DNA of 64,000 bases, from contig CAJHZI010000518.1 in the NCBI GenBank assembly GCA_905160935.1, positions 2,400,501 to 2,464,500 on the forward strand. Direction: 5' to 3'. The notes beneath the pieces were generated by a model that worked only from the letters and a program-made list of their open reading frames with translations, ran no database searches and was not told the origin of the DNA. A program made the translations under genes and the position numbers. Origin of the DNA: Enchytraeus crypticus (Eukaryota; Annelida; Clitellata; Enchytraeida; Enchytraeidae). Below, one piece after another: positions 21,776 to 33,424 of the stretch; the first letter of the stretch is position 1; every line of letters begins with the position of its first letter.

Positions 21776-22144
21776 TCTGAAATAAGAACCAGCAGTACAA
21801 GTGTTTTTGGTGGTTTCAATATATAAACTCTTTTATTAACATCAGTATATAGATCTATCTCTCTTAGAGCATAACTCCTCCACATATAATGACTTGGGCA
21901 TTAAAATAATCAACTAGCGAAATCTCAACATTTGCAAAACTCAAAATAGTTATACACAATTTTCGAAGGTTCGTTTATAAGGAGGACGTTTTGCCTATTT
22001 ACGCAAATATGAAGAAAATACATTCAGTAGTAGCAAAATTACCGCGTTTCGACGAAAAAAGTGCTAAAATTAAATTGTAACAGGGCTTAATTAAACAAAT
22101 GTACCGGGAATTTATTCAAAATTTAGGAATAGTTTTAATAAAAG

Positions 22145-22890
22145 TGTCAGGGACCTGATCCTACAATTTTATCTGAGGTAAAATGAGATCCTAATATTAA
22201 ATAATCCGGGTCTTAAATTCCTAATAATATGCCTCGTACAATTATTTTGGAATCTTTATCTGTCCTCTTGTTGACTGAATCTAGATATCCTACTAGTCGA
22301 TTAATAACGTCGACGACTGTAATAAATTAAATATTAATTTAATACAAAAAGAAATAAAATAGTAGGGCCTACACGAATAAGCAGTAGAACGAAAGTTAAA
22401 ACGATTTAAAATAGCACGTGTAAGCGAACTGCGTATAATATAAAATTATATTTTTCTATCGAATTACAGTTCACTTTAAATATCGCAACAGCAAGTGCTT
22501 GACGTACAATACAATTACTTTCGACACACAAATTACTACAACGTCACAAATTCCTACACTTTACTTTCCTCTCGACTATTCGCCTAATAGGATTCCCTAG
22601 GTTAGAATATATCGGTGGAACTCTCATTCTCCATTCTTGATCAGCTACAGATCACTCTCATCACATTGACTCTTCGATGGACTACAATCAGTTCTACTAA
22701 ACGATCTCTTCGAATTACTCTTGAATTCAGCTACAACTGAGATTCTTCAAATCTCCTAAATCTCTTTTCATCGTGGCACTCTTTACTTCCTTGTTGTCAC
22801 TCTTCCTTGTTGTTCCTCTTCCTTGTTGTCACTCTTCCTTTTTGCCATTTTGGATCTCCCTTACTTCCTGTCTAGGCGTGCCCTCGTTTG
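22145..22890 (-). mobile_element. Solo LTR, family A (minus)
   Basis: Diverged reverse complement of 48757-49501. Both end, in LTR sense, with ...ATC-GGTCCCTGACA or similar, and share GCCTAGACAGGAAGTA near the other end and a CGAATTACAGTTCACTTTAA block. No coding sequence. Its start is cut by the inverted repeat at 22893. Confidence 0.7.
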
Positions 22891-23659
22891 TAGAGATGGG
22901 AATTTTATGAATTTCCAGAGTTAGGTTCGATTCGTTGAAAATGAAAGTTCGGTTCGGGTTCGGTTAGCAGTTGACAATTTGCCGGTTGGGTTCGGTTTGT
23001 TGAAAATGAACGTTCGGTACGATTCGGGTTCGGTTAGCAGTTGGCAATTTGAGAGTTCGGTTCGGTTTCCTTCTAACAAGGGTTCGGGTTCGGCTTGTTT
23101 TCCATCCCACAAGAGTTCGATTCGAGTTCGGAATGATTTGATTCGGATAATGCAGCAATTATTTAATAATACCTATAAAGTTGTAATAAACACGGTTATG
23201 ATAAACATGTTTAAAATGGATTATGGTAAATGTACTTTAAAAAATACATGATATCATGTTAACTGCCACATTTTTACCTGACTAAAAACATAACAATGAA
23301 AAAAGAAAGGTAGCTTTATTCGTTTGCGTTTCCTAAAATATTCTAAGTTGATCGACAAAGGTTCATAAAATAGGTATTTAGCTTTCTTACTGTATCTGAA
23401 ATATTCTCTTTGATTTTAACGTGGAAATAGAATGCCTCATCAATTAAAAAATAAATTTTGCATTATGCATAAACTTTTAAAATTCAGCGGAATAGTCTTG
23501 ACTAAAATTTGATCCATTCTTTCAAAGACAAAATGCAACTTATCAACACAAAATGTAAATTGAGAACGATTTGATAAACACCTGTATACTTCCACTGAAA
23601 TGTGATCAAAATAAATACCATTTTCTATCAATTGAACCCATTGAATAAAGAAAAACAGT

Positions 23660-24220
23660 AGAAGTGTCAAAGACAATCTCGATCATTGTAAACATTGAGT
23701 TAAAGAATTGCAGAGATGCCAACAATTATTTTTTCTATTTCATTCACCATGGTGACGAGCCGGTGGTAAACAATATCAACTGAAAGTTATTTAGAGGCAT
23801 AACATAGTGAAGTTGTTGAACATTTTTAAAGCTTTTGAAGGAAAATGAAATACTTTAGGAGCATATCTATCGTCACATCTATCACATATCGTAATGACAA
23901 CAAATTATTTGAAACATATTCCTTTTAATTGGTTGTATAATTTTATAATACAAAATGCATAATAAATATTATTTCAAATCTCGTAAAAGATAATCCCCGT
24001 TCTTTAGTTTTCGGATTACTGGAATTTGTACGCACAAATACGCAACAATACACTATCTTAAAACCGTTTAGAGACCAAATATCATGAAAAGAAACTGAAA
24101 TTGCACAAATTACTCTTAATTACACATATAAAAAGGGGGTTTTGTTTACCCTCACGATTAAAAGGAGTAAGCTGAAAATCAAGTCGCTGTTGTTACAAAA
24201 CTGGTATCGCTGAAACAACA
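23660..24220. other. No gene seen
   Basis: AT-rich spacer of the inverted repeat; no coding sense was recognised. Confidence 0.5.
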
Positions 24221-24668
24221 CTGTCAAGGTCTCTAATGTTCCTTAAATTATTATAATCTTAAAACATTGACCCCGGCCTCGAATAGCTCCCTGAATTTAT
24301 TCTAAAGGTTTCAAACACAAAAACGTGTTTAAAAATTAAATTAAATTATTAAATAAAACACGAATTATATAGCACTTACAGACTGTGTAGAATGAAACGA
24401 AATATCCGATATTTATAACGCGCAAAAGGCAGTAACTCGTGATATAATCCAAAGTTAAATAATCCGATCGTAAACTTAACATATATGACTATACGCACAA
24501 ATTCATACATTAGAAATATGACGTTTAAAATTAGAATAATGATAACAGAATTACTAAAGAAATTCTACCATAAGAACCCTAGTATTCTAGAATACTTAGC
24601 ATCTGTGGTAGCACCTTTTACAACGTTTTCTCTCTTCTCTCAAGTCTTCCATTGACCACACTTAGGTC
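24221..24668 (-). mobile_element. Partial solo LTR, family B (minus)
   Basis: Reverse complement of the 3' two-thirds of the LTRs at 37047 and 39650. It shares TTCGAGGCCGGGGTCAATG, TATCACGAGTTACTG and GACTTGAGAGAA blocks. Cut near 24668 by the CCGAAC repeat. Confidence 0.75.
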
Positions 24669-24689
24669 AGGCCAGATCTACCTTATTTT

Positions 24690-24870
24690 AGAGAAGGGAA
24701 TCGAACGCGAACCGAACCTTAAAATCTGGAATTTTGGCCGAACCCGAACCCAGACTCTGGCCGAACACGAACCGAACCCAGACTCTGGCTTAACCCGAAC
24801 CCAGACTCTGGCCGAACCCGAACCAAACCCGAAACCTGACTTCGTTCTAACCGAACCAAACTCTTGAGGT
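24690..24870. repeat. CCGAACCCGAACCCAGACTCTGG tandem repeat region
   Basis: About six diverged units of roughly 23 bases built from CCGAAC and CAGACTCTGG words, with the same CCGAAC theme as the arms at 22.9 and 27.5 kb. Confidence 0.85.
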
Positions 24871-25225
24871 ATCTTTCTCCTTCTCTAGCCCCTGGAGAAA
24901 GCAACACTTTTCTTTTCAGCCATTTTTTAAAGTCTGTATTAAAATATTGTGGATAATGTTTAACAGTATATAAATTTGGTAAGAATAATAATAAGAAAGT
25001 ATATAATAGTTTTTGGGTTTACAAGCCTCACTGTAACTAAAACCATGTATTCTAATGAGGCTGGTTCCGGTATAAATTTAAAAATTAGTAACAGAGTGCG
25101 TTACAGAAGTCACATACATTTCCGTATACGGAACGACTAAATTTCAGACTACAAAAGGTGATATGATAAGCAATTTTAGTTTTATTATTATTTATTAGTG
25201 TAATCAAAGCATAATGGCCCGTACA

Positions 25226-25228
<3 letters not shown>

Positions 25229-25284
<56 letters not shown>

Positions 25285-25300
25285 TATATATATATATGCA
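25229..25300. repeat. (TA)n array
   Basis: TA array ending in TGCACACA. Confidence 0.95.
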
Positions 25301-25772
25301 TATATAGTGATATTATATACACAAATAATTAAGTTGAATGTTTAAGTTAACCGTACGTTTTATTAATTAAAAATGGAATTGCTATTCAACAATAACCGAG
25401 TGTGCTGATTTTAAAAACTTGAATGAAATTGACTGCTTTCCGTTAAATAATGTATGGCTTATTAAATCATGATACTTAGCACGAATCCCACAGAAAAAAT
25501 GCTTCTACAATTTCATACTTAAGTTCGTACTTCAGTTTTGCATCGTTTATTTGTTCATCAGAGCACAGAATATAAAAACAATAGGAACGCGCATGTATGT
25601 AGTTAAATAAAAGATAGCCTTACAAAAGAGGCTACCCTAAAAGAGCCATAGCTCTATTCGGTAATACCATAATTAATAGCTATAACAGAGTCTACTTGAG
25701 TCTGAAATGCAAAAAAATTACATTACATTACCAATTACAGTAAAACCGTTGTTAACCATAAAATTAATACAG

Positions 25773-25885
25773 GGAGGGATTTAGCGCACTCGGTTAAGCT
25801 GCGCGTCAGTTGAACGAAGTAAAGCTCCATCGCGCCGGTTAGTACTTTGTGGGCGACCACCTTGGAAGACCGAGTGTTGACAGCT
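25773..25885 (+). mobile_element. SINE with tRNA-like head and 5S-rRNA-like body
   Basis: The first 40 bases (ATTTAGCGCACTCGGTTAAG) look like a tRNA D-arm/A-box. From about 25813 the sequence follows the 3' half of 5S rRNA: GAAGTAAAGCTCCATCGCGC, CCGGTTAGTACTT, GGGCGACCACC-TGGAAGACCGAGTGTTG. These cover the 5S internal control elements. The 5' half of 5S is not there, so this is not a 5S gene. Confidence 0.65.
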
Positions 25886-25889
25886 TTGA

Positions 25890-26880
25890 AAGAAAACAAT
25901 CTCGAGGGTGTTGGAAGATTATTCTTAAATCCGCGCCGGCTGAAATTGATGCCCTAACAAAAGGCAACGATTACTAATAACCATAGAGGAATTGGGAAAT
26001 TAGAGGATTGGAGGAAATAACTAAAACTACAAAAACAGAAACCAAGAAAGCACTTAATTGCGGAATTTCATGTGTGTAACTAAACGAACCAAAAAAAATT
26101 AATATTTTCAAATTAGGAAATGGCCAGACACTGGTAAGTGAAAACTCAAAATAAATTTTAAAAAACATCTCTAAATTATTAAAAATTAAATAAATTAATA
26201 AATAATTAAATATGCCTAAATAGCAAGAAACTAACTAAACTAAACGTTAGAGTGCGAAGAAAATATAATAAAATAAGAAAAGAAAATACAATGAAACAAA
26301 TGTAGTGTCTAATTAACTAGTAAAATTAGTTTTCAATTTGAAGTCACTGCACCTTAATGCTGTGAAAATAATTCTCGACTTTTCAGTAGCATTGCCAACA
26401 CAAGACAGAACGTAATACGGGGTGCTGTCTTGAAATGTGCACATTCCATAACGTGAATCATGCCATTTAACTGGCTTTAGATAAGATTTCCGAAGCAGCC
26501 GAATAAGGCAATACTCCTGTTACTTGCTAAAGTAAAGTAGTGTTTTCTCTGCCTTTTACTGAGAGTTCTCTGCGTGTCACATGCTCTCCATTACTGTTGA
26601 AATCATTTTACACACTACACAGTGCTGGTCAGCCATCACATTGTATTCGATCAACTAAAGTCAGTTATATTACTTAGTTAAATTCAACTTATGAAATTTG
26701 TCTAATTCTAGTGTGCCATCTTAGTATTATTGCAGCCAGATTTACTAATATTTATATGTGTTTAATCTATCTGTAGCAAATATTTTGACACCTTAGCAAT
26801 GCATTAATTTTCATAACTATTTTCGTAACTTCATAATTAACATGACAGTTTCAAATTTGAAACCCTACGGTAAACTATGA
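25890..26880. other. No gene seen
   Basis: AT-rich sequence within the inverted-repeat spacer; no exon-like or transposon motif was recognised. Confidence 0.5.
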
Positions 26881-27702
26881 AGTTTATTACTGATTCAATT
26901 GAAAGAAAATGGTATTAAATTATGATTACATTTCTGTGGAAGTACACATGTGCTTATCATATCATCCTTATTTTACATTTTTATTTTGATAAATTGCATT
27001 TATCTTTGAAAGATTGGATGAAATTTTAGCCAAAACAAATTCCACTTAATTATAAACGTTTGGAATATACATGTATGGGCCTAATGATAAAATTTATTTT
27101 GAAATTGATGAAGCATTCTATTTGCTGGTTATAGACCTAATCAAGGAGAATATTTAAGATACAATAAAGAAGCTAATATCTGTTTTATGAATATTTGTAG
27201 GTCAACTTAGAATATTTTAAGAAATATACAAGAATAAAAACCACCTTTCTTCTTTTTTCACTGCCATATTTTTACTCTAGTGAAAAATGGGACAGTTAAC
27301 TTCATGTACTCATGACTTCATGTATTTTTTAAGCACATTGGCCATAAATCAATTAAATATGTTTATCATAACCATATTTATTATAAATCATGTTAAGCGA
27401 TTGAAGCATTATCCGAATCAAATCATATCGAACTCTTGTGAAATGGAAAGCAACCCGAACCGAACCGAACTCTCAAATTGTCAACTGCTAACCGAACCCG
27501 AACCGAACTTTCATTTTCAACGAACCGAACCGAACTCTCAAATTGTCAACTGGCAACCGAGCCCGAACCAAACCAAACTTTCATTTTCAACTATCCGAAC
27601 CGAACTCTGAAAATAAAATTCCCATCTCTACTAGAGATGGGAATTTTATGAATTTTCAGAGTTCGGTTCGGTTCGGATCTGCTTGCCAAATAACTCCCCT
27701 AA

Positions 27703-27853
27703 TATTTATCTTATTTTTGTAGACTATAATAATAACATAAATATTGTTTACACTACAGTGTTACTGCTATAGATAAACATTTATCTTATTTTTGTAGACC
27801 ATAATAATAACATACATATTGTTTACACTACAGTTTTACTGCTATAGATAAAC
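27703..27853. repeat. Tandem duplication, about 76 bp x2
   Basis: ATTTATCTTATTTTTGTAGA ... TGCTATAGATAAAC occurs twice head to tail with about four differences. Confidence 0.9.
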
Positions 27854-28055
27854 AAGGAGTTGTTGGGTAATTATTACGATAATTATCACCCTCTCCAGCA
27901 ATCGTGATTCTGCTTAAATTCTTAATGAATTGTACCTTCTAACTTGAAGCAGTTGTGAAACATTGCAGTGTAGACCTATGTAGACTGATAGACTGAACCA
28001 AATTAGGAAAAAATTAATGAGTTATGTTTTACACTATGAAGCAAATGTAATTTAC

Positions 28056-28633
28056 CTATATTGTGCAGAGTTTGTTGAGAAACTGATTGGCCACTTCGGT
28101 GATATCAGTAGCATTTGTGCTTGGTAGCACGAATGAATGTTCTGCAGCTGGTGAACTTGCTATTGCTTGCAGCTCTATTACATTTGGCGACTGACCGACC
28201 CCTATCGTGTATAAAATAACGCCGCTCTGCTTGAGATCATTGGCTGCTCGGGCTGAGGGTGAACTCCCTTCTAATGCCTGTGAGTAACCGGCAGATATTA
28301 AACAAACGATATTTGGTATTCCCGACCTGTCTCCATTAGTAGCGGTCAGCTGGTTAGTGAGAACATTTCTCAGAGCAGCCTGTGTGTTCGATCCGCCATT
28401 AAGCGCGATCAGGCTGATGGCATTGATGACGAATTCTCTCCTACCTGTGTATTCCTTAAGGTAGAAGTTGTTGACAACATCGCTGGAATAGGTGACGAGG
28501 CCAACATGAACCTGATCATTGGTTACATCCAAACCGTATATTATTTCTCGTACCAGGCTGACTAGAGAACTTATGTCTATTGCATCTCCGGCCAGATCAA
28601 GCACAAAAACTATATCTAGTCGACTACTGCAAG
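28056..28633 (-). CDS. Host exon: von Willebrand factor A domain (vWA-2)
   Basis: One exon encodes a nearly whole vWA domain, an extracellular alpha/beta fold that binds matrix partners. It opens with CSSRLDIVFVLD, then YGLDVTNDQVHVGLVTYS, LNGGSNTQAALRNVL, GIPNIVCLISAGYS, GVILYTIGVGQS and PSTNATDITEVANQFLNKLC. Acceptor: the AG before 28633, which gives phase 1 and fits the EGF exon upstream. I chose it over the nearer CAG because only this keeps phase and adds the usual Cys before the domain. The metal-ion site is degenerate: DxSxS reads DLAGD, and the Asp of the usual TDG is Ala. It ends CTI-TAG at 28056, with GTAAAT right after the stop, so it is either the last coding exon or carries a stop at a splice donor. 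Confidence 0.88.
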
Positions 28634-28639
28634 CTACTC

Positions 28640-29270
28640 AAATACAAGTATACAAATGCATTAATATTTAATCAAAGCTTAGCATCAATTTATCTATCCA
28701 AACATGAACGTGATCGTTATTAGTACTAGTATCTAAATAATTCTATGTGAAGATTGGGTCGCTGTAAGCTGCACAACAGTAGTGTTGCTCAATAAAGCAG
28801 TGTAACTACAACAAAGTTTTTTAAAACAGCTTCAAATTTCTATTTTACGTTCCATATTTCTACAAGAAAAATGTGTTTAATAACTTTGCTTCTACTCATC
28901 TCTTCACGAATACAATTAAATCTAATACTTTAATTGAGAGCCATTATGGTGTAGCTATAAAATTCAATATGCAGGCCTACAGCATCTTTTGATACTTCTT
29001 AATTTAATTATTTTAATTTTATTATTTAATTTTCTTATTTGTCTGCTTAGAATTTTGCATTAGTAGGAATATTAGTAGGCTATTTTATAGGCAGTGGCAA
29101 AAATACCAGTCCCCTACCTAAATTTTAGTATCTTCGACAAAACATATAACTTGCAAATTTGTTGAAAAATATTTAGTAGTAAAAAAGGACAGAGTTTCTA
29201 CGAAACAATGCTAAAATATATTGTAACAAGGTTTTTTAAATAGTCAGTCGTTCCTTTTTAAGTAATTAGC
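28640..29270. other. Intron sequence, no feature seen
   Basis: AT-rich sequence upstream of vWA-2 on the minus strand; no repeat was recognised. Confidence 0.5.
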
Positions 29271-29299
29271 GGCAAGGGTAACCGAAAAGGGTCGTTTAC

Positions 29300-29960
29300 T
29301 TTTGTGGTCGAGTAATCTACCACACTTAGAGATCTAAGTGAGCTTTAGGCTCAAAGTGATCACCCTTGGCTTGAATGCAGTCATTTTCCAAATGCCATAA
29401 TAACTGATCGATTGTCTCTTGTGGCACGTTTTTTGCACATTTCTTGAAGAACCTTTTGAGTTCAGCTTTGTCAGTTGAATTATGCCTAAACAATTTTTAC
29501 TATTGCATTTTTATATATATATTTATTGTATTTTTACTATTTTCAGCATTGTGCCCCACAAACAGTAGTCCAGAGGATTGAGGTCAGGCGAATTAAGAGG
29601 ACATTCTTTATGAACTCCATTTTTTTATGAACTCCAGAGTCTTCTAGCCATTCGGGAGCGTGGCGAGATGAGTGCGCCGGTACGCTGCCTTGCCGGAATG
29701 TGAAGTGATTTGAAGCAGGCTGTTACTGAGCTTGAGAATCAAGTCATTAACGTAGAAATCAGCATTCACCTTAACGTTTTCTGTGACAAAGTGTTCCATT
29801 ACCCCAAAAGAAAAAGTCTGAGGCTAAAACTTGGCTCGTTGGATTAAATGACGTTGCGTTTCAATATCCCGCTTTCTGCCTCTGGGCTAAACACAGATAC
29901 ATTGATTGTTGATAGGAGGACTGATGTAGGACTCTGGTCAATGAAAAATTCTTGCTAGTC
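29300..29960 (-). pseudogene. Tc1/mariner-type transposase remnant
   Basis: Minus-strand pieces in several frames: HFTFRQGSVPAHSSRHAPEW near 29690, CPLNSPDLNPLDYCLWGTML near 29600-29545, then LKRRATRDN and WKMTAFKPR-like tail pieces. The third catalytic Asp (NPLDY) is present. A short TA-rich insertion splits the gene near 29495-29545. Terminal repeats were not located. Confidence 0.75.
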
Positions 29961-30124
29961 AACATGCAAACCTATTGTGGGCCTAAATTTAGCTTTGCAG
30001 CTAACTCTATATCTGATTGTCTTAAGCCAGCAGCTTATTAGTCACTCACTCTCCCTCTCTTTCTTTATGTTTTCTTAATATTTCTTATCAATGCTGTAAG
30101 AGTACTTTAATATACGAAATTAAA

Positions 30125-30265
30125 AAGTAAAAGTATTTATTTTTGAGAATCCAAAAGTAAAAGTAAAAGTAACTTTTTTCAAAAACAAAAAGTAAAAGTA
30201 ATTATTTTGAGAAATTAAACAGTAAAAGTAAAAGTTTTTTTTCCGATATCAAAATGTAAAAGTAT
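30125..30265. repeat. (AAAAGT)n-type repeat
   Basis: Repeated AGTAAAAGTAAAAGTA words with T-rich spacers. Confidence 0.8.
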
Positions 30266-30339
30266 TTTTCAAATTATAGATCCATATAATCATCACGAAT
30301 ATGTTACAATAGAAATCACATTAATGGAAGTCAATCTCA

Positions 30340-31440
30340 AATCAGTCAATCAATCAATAAGAATTTAACGTCCGGTTCCTCGTCATAAGGCAATGTCAGG
30401 AACGTCTCTTGCAGACTCTGAACAAACAGGCGCCAAAGCACCAAACGATGATGACTGAGTACACAGAGACCACAAGAGAAAGCGAGATCAAAACAGTGCA
30501 AGTCAAAGATCCAAGGCAAGCGGGTCAAAATTTCGACCTATGGCGGGAAGAGATGGGTTTTTAGCTTGCCAAGAAAAGTACCAACAATACAATTACAAGA
30601 TCGAAGATCTTGTGGCAGAGGGTTCCATATTGTCCGAGCAGAAAACTTGAAGGAGCGTCTGCCCATGGCAGATTTAATATTAGGTACAGTGAGAAGGTTT
30701 TTACTAGAGGAACGAAGGCTACGAGAGGGTTGATAGATTGATAAAGGATCAGATAGATAGGATGATTTACCATAATTTAAACTTTTGAAGGTAAAGGAAG
30801 CTATCTTGAATTTTATACGTTCGGAGACTGGTAGCCAGTGCAGTTTCTTAAGAAGAGAAGAGGTGTGGGATTTGAGTATTTTTACATTACAGACGACTCG
30901 AGAAAGAGAGTTTTGTACGTGTTGGAGACGAATTAGAGTGGTCTTTGAGAGATCATTCAGCAGAGAGTTACAATAATCAAGTTTATAATGGACAAGCGCA
31001 TCAACTAATAGGCCTAAAGTGACGGAATTAATATCAAGGGACTTACGAATTTGATGTAATTGACGGATATCGAAAAAAGAAGAACGAAAGACCGCTGAAA
31101 TATGAGTTTGAAGCTTAGATTTGAATCAAAAATTATACCAAGGTTACGTGCAGAATCTGTGGGTATTAAGGGAATATCTTTAAATGTAATTGTTGAGCTA
31201 GTTATTTTATGACGCTGCTGTGGGTTGCCGATGAGAAGGCATTCCGTTTTTGAAGGATTGACAACAAGACGATTAGCGCAAAACCAGGAGTGAACTAGAT
31301 CAAGGGTAGATGTAAGCTTGGACAGAGCAACAGAAGAATCGGGACTAGAGAACGAAATGTAAATCTGGGTGCCATCTGCATAGAAGTGAAATTTCAGCAT
31401 CGAATCAGTTAGCAAGTGACTTAAAGGGGTGATATATAAG
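30340..31440 (-). mobile_element. CR1/L2-like LINE, reverse transcriptase palm to 3' end
   Basis: From 31415 down: FHFYADGTQIYISF (palm motif with the second Asp changed to Gly), LDLVHSWFCANRLVVNPSKT, then DSARNLGIIFDSNLSFK (thumb). Later frames include the ARVV-like and GQYGTLCHKIFD C-terminal blocks down to about 30560. The 3' end near 30345-30400 holds TTAACGTCCGGTTCCTCGTC in reverse, which the local SINE family shares. Multiple frame breaks and 5' truncation. Confidence 0.85.
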
Positions 31441-31489
31441 GTGGAAAGGAGGTCAAAATCATATCGCAGTATAGTATATATACATGTAC

Positions 31490-31925
31490 TATCTCTCTCT
31501 TAGTGCACTGCCTACTGGCAGGTCCATGGTACATAACGCCTCCACTCTTCTCTGTCTTCCGCCTTCCTCTTCATTTCCACATATGAGTGGGTCTTTAAAT
31601 CATCTTACATACCTAATCTCGACCTGCCCCTGCCTTTTTTCTTTCCATTCTTCCTTCTATGACCTCTTTTAATAGACCTTCCCCCCTTAGAATGTGTCTT
31701 ATCCATCAATTCTTCCTATTTCTTAATACATTTATCAACTGTCTGTCTGTGCCAACTCTCTCCAGGACTTCCTCATTTGTAACCTTTAAAGTCCAGCTAA
31801 TCCTCTCCATTCTTCTCCAAATCCACATTTCCAATGCCTCCAGTTTCCTAATATCTTCCTTCCTTAAGGTCCATGTTTCACATCCATACAATAGCGTGGT
31901 CCAAACCAAAGTTTTCACTATCTCT
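31490..31925 (-). mobile_element. RTE-like LINE, C-terminal fragment
   Basis: Minus strand: KTLVWTTLLYGCETWTLRKE near 31910, EMWIWRRMERISWTLK and DRQLINVLRNRK, ending in the 3' signature read as TTAGTGCACTGCCTACTGGC. Same family as 3435, 35030 and 46520. A (CT)n run lies at the 3' edge. Confidence 0.85.
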
Positions 31926-32132
31926 ATCCTTGTCTCATTGTTATATAGTATGTATTTACTATATATACTATATAATATTACAAATACTGTATTACAACAT
32001 GTCAATTAGATATGTCTTTGCTAATATAATAATGGATTACCTTGCGACAAGTGGACACAATTAATGAAATCCAGTGATATAACAAAACAATGAAGAAAGT
32101 AGCAGCAGGCAAGCTTCAATAGATGATGTTTA

Positions 32133-32135
<3 letters not shown>

Positions 32136-32210
<75 letters not shown>
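32136..32210. repeat. (TA)n array
   Basis: Pure TA array. Confidence 0.95.
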
Positions 32211-32650
32211 AAAACCAATAATATATTTCTATTATTAAGACAATGCAAATTATATTTAGCCTAGACCCTGTTGCAATTTATTAATGCTTTATTACTGTAC
32301 ATCCTACACTCGATACTCTTATTATATGTACTATAAGAAGCTTGCACTACTGAATTAATCTGCGTAAAAAAAGCCAAAACTACAATTACAATAGACATCT
32401 TAAACAGAGACCTTAAGTTCTACACTTTAGTAATTTTTATATCATTATAATCTTACTTCGGCCCTATGTAGTTTTCAATTTTAATTCGATATATAAACAT
32501 ATACACGTAGTTACGTTGAACAGATTCTACAGGCCATAGCTATATTGTCGGACAGTATTATCGCTTTTACGGAGTAATAACTCATTTCAAATGGTGTACG
32601 TTCTAATTTTAATGAATTTGCATACAAGACAGCTTCTTTGATCTTAGTGG

Positions 32651-32749
32651 ATCAAAGAATAGGCTTCCAAGAATGAAGTGCATGAATAATTGAAAGTGAT
32701 TCAATTTCAATGATTCATGTACGTCATTCTTGGAAGCCTGTGCTTTGAT
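32651..32749. ncRNA. Strong hairpin, pre-miRNA-like candidate
   Basis: Arms 32661-32695 and 32705-32739 pair over 35 bases with three mismatches around a 9-base loop. After a 3/3 internal loop, a further 7 bases pair (32651-32657 with 32743-32749). Length, loop and scattered mismatches are like a microRNA precursor, but a small foldback transposon would look the same. It lies in a host intron. Strand is undecided. Confidence 0.35.
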
Positions 32750-33304
32750 ATTATTAATCATCGAATGAATGCGTCGCTCTGACTTTTTGATGTATAGCGA
32801 TGTAATTATATTTAAGACAAGCCCTTTTGATCTTAGTTGTACGGTCTTCAATTATCGACAGTTTGACACTTTTATGTATTAGAAATAATTTAACGCACTT
32901 TTAAACATTGTCTCTAATCGATGCCTCTCTTTTGATCCGATAATAGTGTCACCATGAAAAGTACTTTTAGACTAAAGTAATTTTTTTAAGAGAACAGGCA
33001 GGTGCAGGTGCGTATTGTGTAGATGTGTATTGTGTGAAAATATTGTTTTCCTGAAAAATAACATATATAAATTAAGATTCTTTTGAATAAGTGGCAAATT
33101 TGTTAACAAAGTATTCTCTTGCAGATAGTCTATATTTTCTGAGATATTGCAAGATGGGAATAGTTATTTTAAGAATACCGTCAGTAACTTTATGTCTGAG
33201 AAACGTTTCTCTGGCCGCTTGTTTTGGGAACGTTCTTGAACTTTAGCATTCAACCTTTAATTATTTCGATTCAAGAATATTATACGATGATATATTTGAC
33301 TTAC

Positions 33305-33418
33305 ATTTATCGCAGTTGTAGCCGGCCCAAGAGATGGTGCAGATGCATGAGTATCGCATATACTGATCAATGCAAGTCGCGCCATTCTCACATGGAGACG
33401 ACTGGCATTCATTAATAT
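33305..33418 (-). CDS. Host exon: calcium-binding EGF domain (EGF-2)
   Basis: A 114-base symmetric phase 1-1 exon coding for one cbEGF module. The start DINECQSSPCENGATC (the D is completed by the previous exon) is the calcium-binding EGF signature. It continues with CIC and SWAGYNCD, giving six cysteines in the EGF order. Acceptor is TGTGCAG before 33418; donor is GTAAGT after 33305. The previous exon ends with G in phase 1, and the next vWA exon starts with two bases, so both junctions fit. The module would be a disulphide-bonded spacer between the two vWA domains of a secreted or cell-surface protein. Confidence 0.9.
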
Positions 33419-33424
33419 CTGCAC

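Larger units (their letters stand above)
22893..27630. repeat. Long inverted repeat with CCGAAC-rich arms
   Basis: Arm 22893-23660 is the imperfect reverse complement of about 26880-27630. Both outer ends read TAGAGATGGGAATTTTATGA, followed by GGTTCG-rich subrepeats of about 60 bases with the spacer GTTGACAATTTG. The 3.2-kb middle is unrelated repeats. Either one element with long terminal inverted repeats (the TAGAGATGGG end is hAT-like) or two separate insertions facing each other. A third end fragment starts at 27632. Confidence 0.7.

Noticed and set aside
22921..23251. Open frames rich in Glu-Pro-Asn-Arg-Thr on both strands (also 24650-24900 and 27290-27610)
   Set aside because: They arise from CCGAAC/GGTTCG tandem words; all frames stay open because of the repeat, not because of selection.
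25813..25885. A 5S rRNA gene
   Set aside because: Only the 3' half resembles 5S, with several changes and a tRNA-like head in place of the 5' half.
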